A DNA stretch of 64,000 bases from Adiantum capillus-veneris (taxonomy: Eukaryota; Streptophyta; Polypodiopsida; Polypodiales; Pteridaceae): positions 6,743,001-6,807,000 of the forward strand of contig CM043963.1 of NCBI GenBank assembly GCA_014529385.2, written 5' to 3'. Made by a program: the position numbers and the translations under genes. The notes under the pieces are model-generated. The model did no database searches. It was not told the DNA's origin and worked only from the letters and a program-made list of their open reading frames with translations. Positions within the stretch are counted from its first letter, which is position 1. The number at the start of each line of letters is the position of its first letter. Below are positions 32,427-42,570 of the stretch, piece by piece.

Positions 32427-35254
32427 ATATGATCCTTAGATGGTGAGTGACCTAGTGCGTATTTAGAGCGTTCTTTTTCTAAAGATTTGTCCTTACATTC
32501 CATTTACACCTTAGCAGTGAAGCAGCTAGACACGGGGTTTAGTGCTTGGTAGAGTCTAGAAGTCGAGGACTTGCTAGATCTATTCTTGAGATGTAAAGAG
32601 GGTTGTGAGTGAGATAGCCAAAAGCATTTCATTCTTCGATTTTCTCATTACTTTCAGAGTGTTGTTCCATTTTTCGTTTCGACTTTATTTTGTATCGTTT
32701 CGTTAGTTTTTGTTTCATGTTTCATTTCAGTACTTGAGAGTAGGATAAGTAGAAATTACCACCATCAAATTTGGGCTAAAAGATTGAGGGAAAAAGGGTG
32801 AAAACCATATTTTAGCAAAAACGACCATAACTCAGAAATTCTAAAAATTTGATGGTAGAGATCTCAAAAGTGATTCAAATTCAAAAATTTGTGGATCAAG
32901 GGCATCAAAATACTCTCTAGAATCAATCTGGAATGTTTGGCAAGAATCTGTGCAGAAACATGGATCGCGATCCATGTACCCCAAAAAACCATTTTTGGTG
33001 AAAAGTGACCAGTTTACAGTGAGCATCAGTGGGAAACTGCTCTGATCAAGTTTGCTTGAAAGAAAGACTCAAAAATCACTTTAGAATTGGTTGTTACAGC
33101 AAAAATAGTAGAACAGGCATTGCAGACACCAAATTGAGCAAATCTTGAGATTTTGGGATCCAAATTGAAAAAGGGGTGAGATTTGGCTTCTACAGGGCAT
33201 AACGAACCAATAGAACAAAATTCATGAAAAAATGCTGCTAAACATGGATCGCAATCCATGTACCTTTTTGACATTTGGGGTTGATATTTGACAAGTACAT
33301 CCCTGATATCATTTGAAACAACTTTGCCAAAAGAGACCATGCCAAAAAATTGAAAAAAGTTGGTCAATATAGCCAAATAGAGCAACTAGTCAAAAACTGC
33401 AAGGCAGACACAAAAACTCACTTTTGACTAGGAAAAAGTTATCCACTCAAAAAGATTTGGGGAATAGTGTCACCGTAACATGGACTACAAGCTGACCAAG
33501 TTTCATGTCAAAATGTGGTCAAACATGGATCGCGATCCATGTACCTGATGAAAATTTTTGGAATTTTTTTTTGGCTGAGATTTGAGCAGTAGGTAGCTGA
33601 TACATAGAAAAACACTTTTCCCAAAAGAACCAAATGCAAAAAAGTAGTAAAAAGTGGTCAAAAGAGCCAAAAACAAAACATTCTCTAAACTCTCACAACA
33701 GACTGTAGAGGTCAGTTTTGATAGGGCAAAATTGATCCAAATCCAAAAATTCTTAGTGAGCAGTCTACAAACATCATAAGCTATCAGCACACCAGAAATT
33801 TAGATCCAAAAGTGGTGGAACATGGATCGAGATCCATGTACCCCTGAGAAATTTTTGGAAAAAAACTTTTCAAGCCTGTATAGCAGAGACCATTGTGAAC
33901 AAAAGTCCCCAAAGAATTTTTGTCAAAAAAGTTCAAAAATTGGGTCAAAAGAGCCAAAAACAGTACAAGGAAAAAACCCTAAAACAGACCTGTGAACTGA
34001 CTTTTGCCTGATCTAAACAAGTCTGATCACACAAAAACCATATAACAGGGATCAGGAGACCAAGGACAAGCTGTGTGTCAAGTTTCAGTGCAATCTGACA
34101 CATAGGTACATGGATCGCGATCCATGTTCCTTTGTCAGAGACTAATACCAGACTTGCATCATAGCTAGAGGACATCACCAAGAGTCTAGTGGTCTTTTCA
34201 AAAGTAAATTTGGATATCAAAAACCTGTCCAAAAGCACAGAATTGTCAAGCATTCTAACAAAGTGTCAGAACTGACCTAACTTTCAATCCAAAGGTCCAT
34301 TTTCAAAAAAATTGATACAATAGGACCTCCTAAGCATGGTGAATCTGATGATACCAAGAGAAGTCAATTTGGGCTCCAAACATGGATCGCGATCCATGTA
34401 CCCATAGTGACAGCTTGACCTGAAACTTTCCAGATCAGTAGTGCTTACACAAGAAAACATATCCCCAAGTCCAATTTTGGAAAAAATTGAGCAAATTTGG
34501 GTCAAAAGGGAACAAAATCGGTGATAGACTGAAAATCGCAATGCAAACCTTGTATTGACCATTTGGTCTGTCAAAACAAGTCCAAATCCAAAAATATTTG
34601 AGATTTAGCTTGTGGACATAGTCAGGAACAAACTCCTAAGAGGACAAGTCTAGATGTGGTTGAACATGGATCGCGATCCATGTACCTCAACCTCAGAATT
34701 TGTTGAAAATTGGTACAGAGCCTATACATGACCTTGTCTACACAAAGTAAAAATTTGGAGAAAAAAATTTGAGAGGGAACATGGATCGCGATCCATGTAC
34801 CTCTTAGCATAGTGGGGGCATCTGACTTGGTGATCTTGTAGACATACTTGAGAAAATCCCAAATCTCAAGTTTGAGCTAAAAATACCTTTGGGAGGCCAA
34901 GATAGAAGCCAAAGTTCCTGTGTTCTGGTCCTGAGATTGTTTTGAGTGATGTTTCAAGTGTAGTTCACCAAAAGTGCTCTAACTTTTGATAGACAACTCC
35001 AAATTGAGTAAGGTATAGCTAGGAAGAAAGCTTGCGGGCAATAGCACACACCTAGACCAAACTTTAAGAGCTGAATATTACTAGGTTTCCTAAATCCAAA
35101 CTTTTAGGGTACCCCAAGACCAGTTTCCAAGGACCAAAAAGTCAAAAATTCCTACCTTCTTAGAGACCTCACCAAGGGCAAAAGGGGATAGGTTGCACTA
35201 AGCCAAAGTGGGATTGTCAATGACTATCTTGAGACTTTTGAGTGAACCTTAACC
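32427..35254 (+). other. Long 5' leader of the Athila-like element
   Basis: 2.8 kb without a long sense ORF between primer site and gag. It consists largely of degenerate tandem units of about 285 bp, each containing one 20-bp palindrome. The antisense frames here (for example 33026-33385 and 34284-34574) follow the repeat and carry no domain. Confidence 0.7.
32958..34798. repeat. Array of eight 20-bp palindromes, ACATGGATCGCGATCCATGT
   Basis: Self-complementary copies start at 32958, 33242 (one change, GCAATC), 33523, 33820 (one change, CGAGAT), 34108, 34380, 34664 and 34779. Six of the eight are perfect. Spacing is 284, 281, 297, 288, 272, 284 and 115 bp. The sequence between palindromes is related but much more diverged, with shared words such as AGTGGTCAAAC before and CAAAAAATTTTTGG after. 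The palindrome is therefore better conserved than its surroundings. Confidence 0.95.
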
Positions 35255-37431
35255 ATGACAAATCATCCACCACCACCAGGGTTCTCTACTCCACTCGGAG
35301 ACATGAAAAATGCAAGAAACGCTGCAATTCCTTCAACAGGGGGATTGGGAGAATACCTAGAGGAGAGGCATCCTCTGATTAACAAACCAAACGTGAGATT
35401 CATCAAAGCCAATGAATCCAGGAGAGTGCTTATAGACTACACTCATGACGGCTTATATAGATTCACAAACAGGGATCCATATATCTTCTACAAGCGTGTA
35501 GACCCTATGCTAGAGAGTTGACCACCCATAAGAACCTCTATGCATTCACATATATAGAAGCCCACGGAGTGCAAGTTTTGATGGTAGATAAGTATGGACG
35601 TGAGTACAAACTTGTTGATCCCATTGACCTTGAGAGATATACATACAAGGGTACTCTAATCTCTACTTACTTTCAGCCAAAAACGATGCCAGTGCGCATA
35701 TAAGAGAGGATTTCGCCAGGATTTTCTCCAAGACGAGACGAGAGCACGAGAGACATCTTTCCAAGAGACCACAAATTGGTTAGATAAGTGACTGGACCAC
35801 AACAATTAAGACCATATCAAGTGGCACAATGTGTCAAGACAAAATACAATGGGTCAGAGGATCCATATGCTCATGTCTCACTCTTCAAAGTTTTGAGAGC
35901 TGAACAGATAGCGGATTACCATACTCAGTATGAGGGATTTGGATTGACATTGGAAGGAACAGCTTTGAGTTGGTTCCAACCATGAAATAGAGATGATTTT
36001 CCAAACATAGCACAACCCTTACAAGAGTTTGTAGAGGAATTCTCAAAAAGGGGAATCAAACATAACACAGTGTCCCAAATCTATGCTTTCAAATAGAAAG
36101 TGAACGAGAGAGTGAAGGAAGCTTTGCTTCGCTTCAGGCAGTACATAGACAGATGTCCTCTGAGAGAGCTACCGCAAGATGAGAGGTTATCAGTTCTCTT
36201 TATATAGGGATTGAGGAATGAAACTCTCAAAAAGGACCTACATTTGAAAGGATGTACAACGTTTGAGCAAGTCACTAGAGAAGCTCTATATCTAGTTGAC
36301 AATTGCAAGGCCTACGGAGAGGTGAGTGAAGATACACACAACACGACCAGTAGTGCCTCATCTCCAAAGAGAGAATCAACAACAGAGAGACATGTTCAAA
36401 CTCCTTGGGAACCAATCATTGACCAAGTGGTGAAGGGGGTGATTAGAAGAATAAACCAAGGCTACCAACAAAACCTAGATGTACGGCATCCTCAATTGAG
36501 GATATGAAATACTTGCGGAGGGGATCACCCCACTCCATGGTGTAACACTCACCCAAAGCCACAATGTGTGGTAGGACAACAACCACCACTTTTGAATGAT
36601 GGGAGAGGGATAGTCAGCTACACTCAATTAGAATATGTGCCACAACCCATGAGAAACGAGTACTCCATGGATGCGAATACGCTCATGTTCATAGCCAATC
36701 ATTCACAAGAGTATGGTTCAAAAAACATCCTCACAAGGCAAGAACAACCATTAGCTGGATCACCAGCTGTAAAACAAGAAGGTCCATGCTATGAGTGTGG
36801 AGGTGACCATTGGGCACGAAGTTGTCCAAACAAGGGTCCACAAATTGAATTATTTGTATTCTGTGAACGTTGTGGGATAGACCATCTATGCCAACACTGT
36901 GCTAATAATCCAGACTACAAAGGGAAAGCAACAATGAATGTTGTAGGCGTGATGCCTTCTTCAAGCGGATCCGAGGTAGAACCCGCCATTCCTTTAAACA
37001 TGATGACTCGAGCTCAAGCTCAAGAAGCTGCCAAAAACAAACCAGCTGAAAAAGCCACATTGCCTGTTCAAAAAGAATTTGAGAACAAACCGGTGAGAAG
37101 CTTCAGAAGAAGATCATGGAAAGGCAGACGAGACAAAATGAAATTGAAGAGGCTGAAGGAGAAAGCGGCTTTGGAAACTAAACTAAATCAAACAAGAGAG
37201 CATCTTAGACAAGAGCAAGAAAGGAACAAAAACTTAAAGGGACCTAAAGAGTCAAAGACTAACTCAGGAGGTTCAGTCTTGGTCGACAAAGTGAATGTAC
37301 CTTTGGATGCGATCTTGAAAGCTTATGAAGCTAGGCTAAAACCCAACCAAACCCAAGAGGATAGATGGCTAACGTACCCTCATCCAGGGTATGAAAAAGA
37401 GAGGTTGCAAATGTTCAAGGAGCTCCTCTAG
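35255..37431 (+). pseudogene. gag: Gag of the Athila-like element
   Basis: Starts MTNHPPPPGFSTPLGDMKNA at 35255. The gag core at 35840-36310 reads KYNGSEDPYAHVSLFKVLRA, then TLEGTALSWFQP, a TAG where Trp or Gln is expected, then LQEFVEEFSKRGIKHNTVSQ and LKGCTTFEQVTREALYLVDN. A zinc knuckle CYECGGDHWARSC is near 36787, with a second Cys/His group CERCGIDHLCQHC at about 36862. The C-terminus is a Lys/Arg/Glu-rich predicted helix (about 37100-37250). Stops at 35518, 35701, 35983, 36094 and 36508 mean it is inactive. Confidence 0.85.
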
Positions 37432-37887
37432 AAGGCCCAAGCTCTTATGGAACCACATGTTCCAGATGCTCCAAAAACGGAGGTGCTAATCCGCGATAAA
37501 GTCCAAGAATTGGAAAGTCATGGTATTGTAAACAAAGACCAGGAAGAGCCACAATTTGAGGCACCTTTAGATACAAGGGAAGTATCCAATACCACAGATG
37601 GGGTGGGCTCACAAGCAGTGATGCCTATTCCGGAGGTAGAAGAACCGTGGCCACAATCTTTGTGGGAATCAATCAGAAACCAAAAAGATGGTAGTGCTAC
37701 CTTACAGTCAGCACCTATCCCTGAGATAAACATGGATCACGAATTCTTCCTAGGGGATATAAGATCTCTATACGGGGATGTCGGGTCTGTCGCATCTGAA
37801 GAGAGTAAACCACACTCTCTAAAGACTTTGCCATCTTTCATAGGAGAACACGAGACAAAATCCGAGGTTAAAATGGTACCTTCTTAG
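37432..37887 (+). pseudogene. Gag-protease linker
   Basis: The frame reads EPHVPDAPKTEVLIRDKVQE to VKMVPS, and is open from 37447. It is acidic and Pro-rich, and in phase with gag across the TAG at 37429, so the two were probably one polyprotein. No domain seen. Confidence 0.55.
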
Positions 37888-37905
37888 TGGAAAGCCACAC
37901 CAAAA

Positions 37906-38753
37906 ATGATGGATACCAAGAGCTTGCACGAATTGATGTCTTCTCCTATACACTGCACACTTTATCTCTCAGAGCTACTAAAAATTAGACCGCATCTATG
38001 GGACCAAATGGGCAAACACCTGGAAAACATGGGGTTGAAAATCCCTTCTCATGACCAACTTTCGGACAAAAACATGGATGACACCTCACCGAAGAAGCAA
38101 CAGACAAAGCCAGTACCGGTAAATAAGGTGGGTGACTACTGTGAAGGAGACAAAGGAAACACCACCTTACCACTTGAGTACAAAGGAGTAAAGACGGTTG
38201 CTATATTAGATAGTGGGGCAAGAATTGCCATTGCAACCAAAGAGGTATGGAAAAAATGGGGAAAGCCTACTCTTAGGAAAACTCGAATGAAACTGCAATT
38301 AGCGCAGATGGATACACGGAGAAACCAATTGGAATATTAGAACAAATCATTGTATCCTCGTGTGGCATCGAGTATGAGCACACCTTTGCCATAATGAATT
38401 TTGACAAGAGCAGCAACTTTGATATCATATTGGGCAGACCATTCATGCATCAGCTTAAAATGGTACAAGACTGGGGTTATGACTATATCTATCTGAGACA
38501 CAAGGATGTCACTACAAAGATCAGTGTCACAAATCATAGTTATAAAGATGTAATACGAACCCCGGGGGAAGACTTCAACTCCACAACGGATTTGGAAAGC
38601 AAAGCCCATCTTTGGATGTATGGAGCTCTTGAGAGTGGAAGTCTTAGAAAGGAAGATTGCATCCTAGAGCGTTCAGTAAATGATGAGGCATATGTACCAG
38701 AACCATTTCCAGAGGATTTATTTGAACCTTTGGATGGGATCAAATACTGGTGA
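37906..38753 (+). pseudogene. Aspartic protease of the Athila-like element
   Basis: LPLEYKGVKTVAILDSGARI (about 38163-38225) contains the Asp-Ser-Gly active site in a retropepsin-type context. The second lobe, NFDIILGRPFMHQLKMVQDW at about 38410-38470, is the conserved ILGRPFM motif. A TAG at 38338 separates the two lobes and a shift is needed. The protease would cut the polyprotein. What should follow in a complete element is reverse transcriptase, but it is missing. Confidence 0.8.
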
Positions 38754-38799
38754 CTCTTGATGTCTGCGTGAATGAGGTGACCCCCCCTTACTAAGTTTT

Positions 38800-39514
38800 G
38801 CGATGAAGATGGGTATGATGTAACTCCCTTGTTTACGATAAAGGTGTTGAAGGAAGCTAACGAAGTTTGTGAGTGTGAAAGCAGAAAAGTTGAAACAGAT
38901 AGCGATGTCATGGAGCATGATGCCAAAGTACACATGAAGGAAGCACTTAAACAACAAGAATATGTCATCATTGGCATACCTTGTTGACATGCACATCAGT
39001 ATTACAATTTAGTGGTCAATCAGATCTGTTTTGCTAGTCAGTTGGATTCTGTTAGTCAATCGAATTCTGGTCAGTCAGATGTTGTTGCGTTGGATTCTGG
39101 ATTATTGCTAAATCAGATACTATTGAGTCTGATATTATCTGAAGTCGGATTTCTGCTGGGTCGGATTTCTGCTTAGTCAGATATTTGGCCAAGAACTTCT
39201 TTTGGGCAGTTACAACTGTTTCGTGTTGGATAATTCATGGGCTTAGAGGATGACTTGGAGAGATGATCTCTCGAGCTATAAGCTTTTCTTGAAGATGAAT
39301 ACGAGTTCTGAGTTTACCCTAATCTCTCCTCTTTGCTCTGTCTGATCTTGTCTCTGTGTTATTCTGTTGAGTCTGATTCTTGTATTAAGCCTTATGAGGA
39401 CGGTTTAGCTTGTTTTTCTTCATGTGTTGTCGAACCCCAACATACCTGAAGAATCGACAAAAGCTGTTTCAAAGAAGCCGACTCCAGGAAAAAGTGCAAA
39501 TGAAAGCAGATGAA
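38800..39514 (+). pseudogene. Short ORF split by the solo LTR
   Basis: The frame CDEDGYDVTPLFTIKVLKEA continues to EYVIIGIP at 38980. If the solo LTR with one TACCT copy is removed it goes on as EESTKAVSKKPTPGKSANES and ends at 39514. Charged, unknown function. Its stop overlaps the start of the next ORF. Confidence 0.5.
38982..39442 (+). mobile_element. Solo Copia-type LTR
   Basis: 461 bp, TGTTGACATGCAC to CGAACCCCAACA, with perfect 5-bp duplications TACCT at 38977-38981 and 39443-39447. TATA-like GCTATAAGC is near 39277. No internal sequence or second LTR remains, as expected after LTR-LTR recombination. Orientation is inferred from the TATA box only. Confidence 0.88.
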
Positions 39515-40291
39515 GGAAAAGAGTTTCCAAGTTCAACATCAAATGTTCAAAAATATAAAGATCAAAAGAAGAACAAGGACAAGGAAGAAGATCGATTGTC
39601 TCCTACGACGATCAAATTCGGCATATGCGGAGAAACAGGACTCAAAATAACATGTTCAGTTGTGATAGATCCAGAAGCAACAAAGAATCTAATGACATAT
39701 GGATCTTGGATCATGATGGGAAAGCCACCAATCACGGAGCTAGCGGAGATCGTGTACACAAGTTCAAAAATTCCAATTCCTAGCTTCGGAGTGGCAGAAG
39801 CCGTACTCAAATTGAGTACCGGGGAGTATAAAGATACTTTCCACATAATCGACTTCCATCATATCAAAGAGAGTCTGATCCTGACAGAAAGCTGGAGGAA
39901 CATCTTCTTTCGACAACAATCAAAAGCTTCAACAACGACGAGGGTAAGACTCCAAGAAGCTTCTCAAATCCATGCAAAGAAGAAATCGCCAACCATCACG
40001 GAAAAAGGTAAAGCAAAGGTAAACATTGAATTATATCAACCTCGCCAGATGACTTTACCTCCAACGAGCTTCCTTCAAATTTCCCGTGAAGTCTCTATGT
40101 CAAGAGCCACACCATCAACAATGCAATGGAAAACAAAGCAAAAGTATATCAACCAAAGTTTCCATCGCAAAAAAGCATCCAGAAGAAGCCGAAGAATGTC
40201 AACCAAGTGTTGGTATCCAAAGAGCACATCCAAGTCAAAGACCCAGTTTGGATACATGAAAAACGGGTTCAACCACAACATCAAAAGGTGA
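39500..40291 (+). CDS. Unknown ORF with degenerate protease-like segment
   Basis: The Met at 39500 (MKADEGKEF) overlaps the preceding stop by 14 bp. The segment KFGICGETGLKITCSVVIDP, then EATKNLMTYGSWIMMGKPP and a block with IPSFGVAEAVLKLSTGEYKD and FHIIDFHHI, has the layout of a retropepsin-like fold. The expected Asp-Ser/Thr-Gly is Asp-Pro-Glu, so it would not be active. The second half is basic and Ser/Lys/Gln-rich. This is a second protease-like unit in the same element, and the match is by pattern only. Confidence 0.4.
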   Translation: MKADEGKEFPSSTSNVQKYKDQKKNKDKEEDRLSPTTIKFGICGETGLKITCSVVIDPEATKNLMTYGSWIMMGKPPITELAEIVYTSSKIPIPSFGVAEAVLKLSTGEYKDTFHIIDFHHIKESLILTESWRNIFFRQQSKASTTTRVRLQEASQIHAKKKSPTITEKGKAKVNIELYQPRQMTLPPTSFLQISREVSMSRATPSTMQWKTKQKYINQSFHRKKASRRSRRMSTKCWYPKSTSKSKTQFGYMKNGFNHNIKR

Positions 40292-40929
40292 CAGGGTGGG
40301 TAGCATCAAATGAGTCAATCACTGCTCAGGGCTACTTCCAAGGAAACGCTAATGTTTGGGCCAAAACTCCTAAAGTAACAGCCTGGATCTACTCGCCTCA
40401 ACCAAAGAGTTCTACAAAGATCAAGACGAGCTATGAACGCAATACAATCAACTCAATCAAGAGAAAGAACTACCACAAAAGGCAAAATCAAAAAACAAAG
40501 CAGCAAGGAATGCGACAAGTTTGGGTACGAAAGTCACTCGCTAGTCAAATTACCCAACACAAATAGGTGAACCAGCAGATGATTCCAGTTAATCTACTTG
40601 AAGCACAAGGAGTTTAATATGAAGGTAACACACAAATATGGTTACCAAAACTTGTAGCTCAATCTGGGACAACCAAGAGAAATCACGTAGCACTCTACCC
40701 AAAGGCAAACATTGATAAACCAACATCCAATAGAAGCCAATTGCAACCAAGGGTGCTACAACCTCCAGATGGATACCTTGTCATCAATTACAAAAGCAAG
40801 TCTTCTACAAAGGAAATCATCAGATCTGGCTACCGAAGCCTAGTGTCCATCAAGTCATCGATCAAAAGGAGAAAATGCAAAAGACGGTCACACAAGGACC
40901 AAAAACAAGATGGGTTCCAAAATTGCTAG
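40126..40929 (+). pseudogene. Trp-motif ORF of unknown function
   Basis: Lys/Gln/Ser-rich frame with recurring short motifs around Trp: DPVWIHEKRVQ, KVTGWVAS, NVWAKTPKVTAWIYSPQ, RQVWVRKSL, TQIWLPKLV and, shifted, TRWVPKLLV near 40910. Stops at 40564 and 40617 and one frameshift interrupt it. It overlaps the previous ORF in another phase between 40126 and 40291. Similar W-x-PK words occur in linkers of some plant Copia polyproteins, but I cannot assign a family. Confidence 0.4.
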
Positions 40930-42399
40930 TGAAAACTCAATCACATAGAACCCACACATCTCGACAATCGCTTCTCATGGAAATTACCACAAAGGCTACA
41001 TCAAGCCCTATCACAGATGAAGGACTTGTTCCTTAAAGCAGTGTGAACATACGACAAGCAAGTCAAGAGGAGCCAAAATATGCCAACCTACTCGACAAAA
41101 TGGTGGCATCCAAAGACCAACACAATGGAAGAGGCCTAAATTTCAAGAACTTATAGAATTGGGTTTCTGGCCTTGAACAGGTAAGTCCAAGTCGCCATGA
41201 AAAATACATGGCATAAAAGTCAGATTCGGGCAGCTAAGCCACTAAATGAGCGAGGCGTTAGTCCCAAACCTTCATATAACATTCTCTGTGGTCTAAGCGT
41301 CTTAGTTATTCTAGGTAATGCTCAAGATGGAAGAGTTGAGCATATTTATGTTGTGTCGCTCATGCTGGAATAGGTGAGCATAAGAGTCAAAGTCATTGTA
41401 GTATAGTGGTAAGTGAAGGAGGAGGTCCAAAAGACACTCACGCACTTAGCACAGGAATGAATGGAGAAGCTTCTACATCAAAAACCCTTCTTGCAAACGT
41501 GGAAGCTATTGAGACGTCCTTTGTCACATGTGCTACATTTTTTCCTTGAAGCACCCATCAACTCCATCTCTTACACTACATGTTTTTGTTTGACAAATTT
41601 CTCATAAGCATATAGAGTGTCCCATAATTTGCACTTGCATTAGGCACTCTTCCTTTGTTTCTCCAATGCACTCACCTTGCATGATAGGTACTTCAATTCC
41701 AAATGCTCAACTCCAATAAGAGCGTATACCAAAGGCACTTTTTTCCCCACCGTGTTTTTTACCTTTGGTCGTCCAGGTTTTGAGACCCTAATCTAGGAAC
41801 CCTCATCATCGACTTCTTGTATATATTCCTTCCAATAAGGAAAGGGCTACCCAAATCAATTCACAATGACTTAGAGAAAAAACCGATGGTCTCCATATTC
41901 TTAACAAGAGCATCTTTTATCTTCAAGGACGATAACAAAGCTCCATAAAAAAATGGAAAGTCAAAGAATGGCCTACAACGACAAGCAATGAAAAATTCAG
42001 CAAGCGAGCTATCCACAACAATCAAAAGTAGCTCACACAGTGCTTCAACATTGGTGACCTATAGCAGACAAATCAAATTGCAGTGGACCTTGAAAGAAAA
42101 TCCATCATAAAGTCCACGCCCCAAAGAGGTTCAGTTATGTAAACTCAGACACATCAACATCCATCTTCCTGGCGACCAAGACTGGCAACAAAGAGGAGAA
42201 TACGCACCAAGAACAAAAGTTTCTTCAACAATCATGCTCAAATCACGTATCAACAACACGAAAGATATGAATCACTCAAGGAAGGGGGGAGTGTCATCAA
42301 CGACAAAGCACTTCCCAAGCTGAAGACCAACTTTGAAGACAAAGCTGAAGACAACCCTATGACAAGACTGCAGAAGGTCGTGTCAAGGGACGACACAAA
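40930..42399. other. 3' internal region of the Athila-like element without clear genes
   Basis: No ORF with recognisable domain. A polypurine-like GGAAGGGGGGAGTG lies at 42280-42293, about 110 bp (TRIM excluded) before the true polypurine tract. The last 100 bp are rich in GAAGACAAAGCTGAAGACAA. Confidence 0.45.
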
Positions 42400-42404
42400 T
42401 TAGG

Positions 42405-42570
42405 TGTTGAGCTATATATAGTGTCTCTATATATAGCACCCTGGTCCCCTCTATATAAACTCATCTCGTGTAGTCATTGGACACACTTTGGGGTTTGCAA
42501 TTATGGAGTCCTCTCTCTCTTCTCCTTCGTCTCTGCTTGTCTACTTGCGCTCTCTCCCTCCGGTTCAACA
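42405..42570 (+). repeat. 5' LTR of the TRIM-like element
   Basis: TGTTGAGC to GGTTCAACA. It holds TATATAAA near 42453. Compared with the 3' LTR it has an extra roughly 15-bp duplication of the CTATATATAG block. Confidence 0.92.

Noticed and set aside
32958-34798. Regularly spaced identical palindromes as a CRISPR array
   Set aside because: Spacing of about 285 bp, diverged repeats between the palindromes, no cas genes and a retrotransposon context rule this out.
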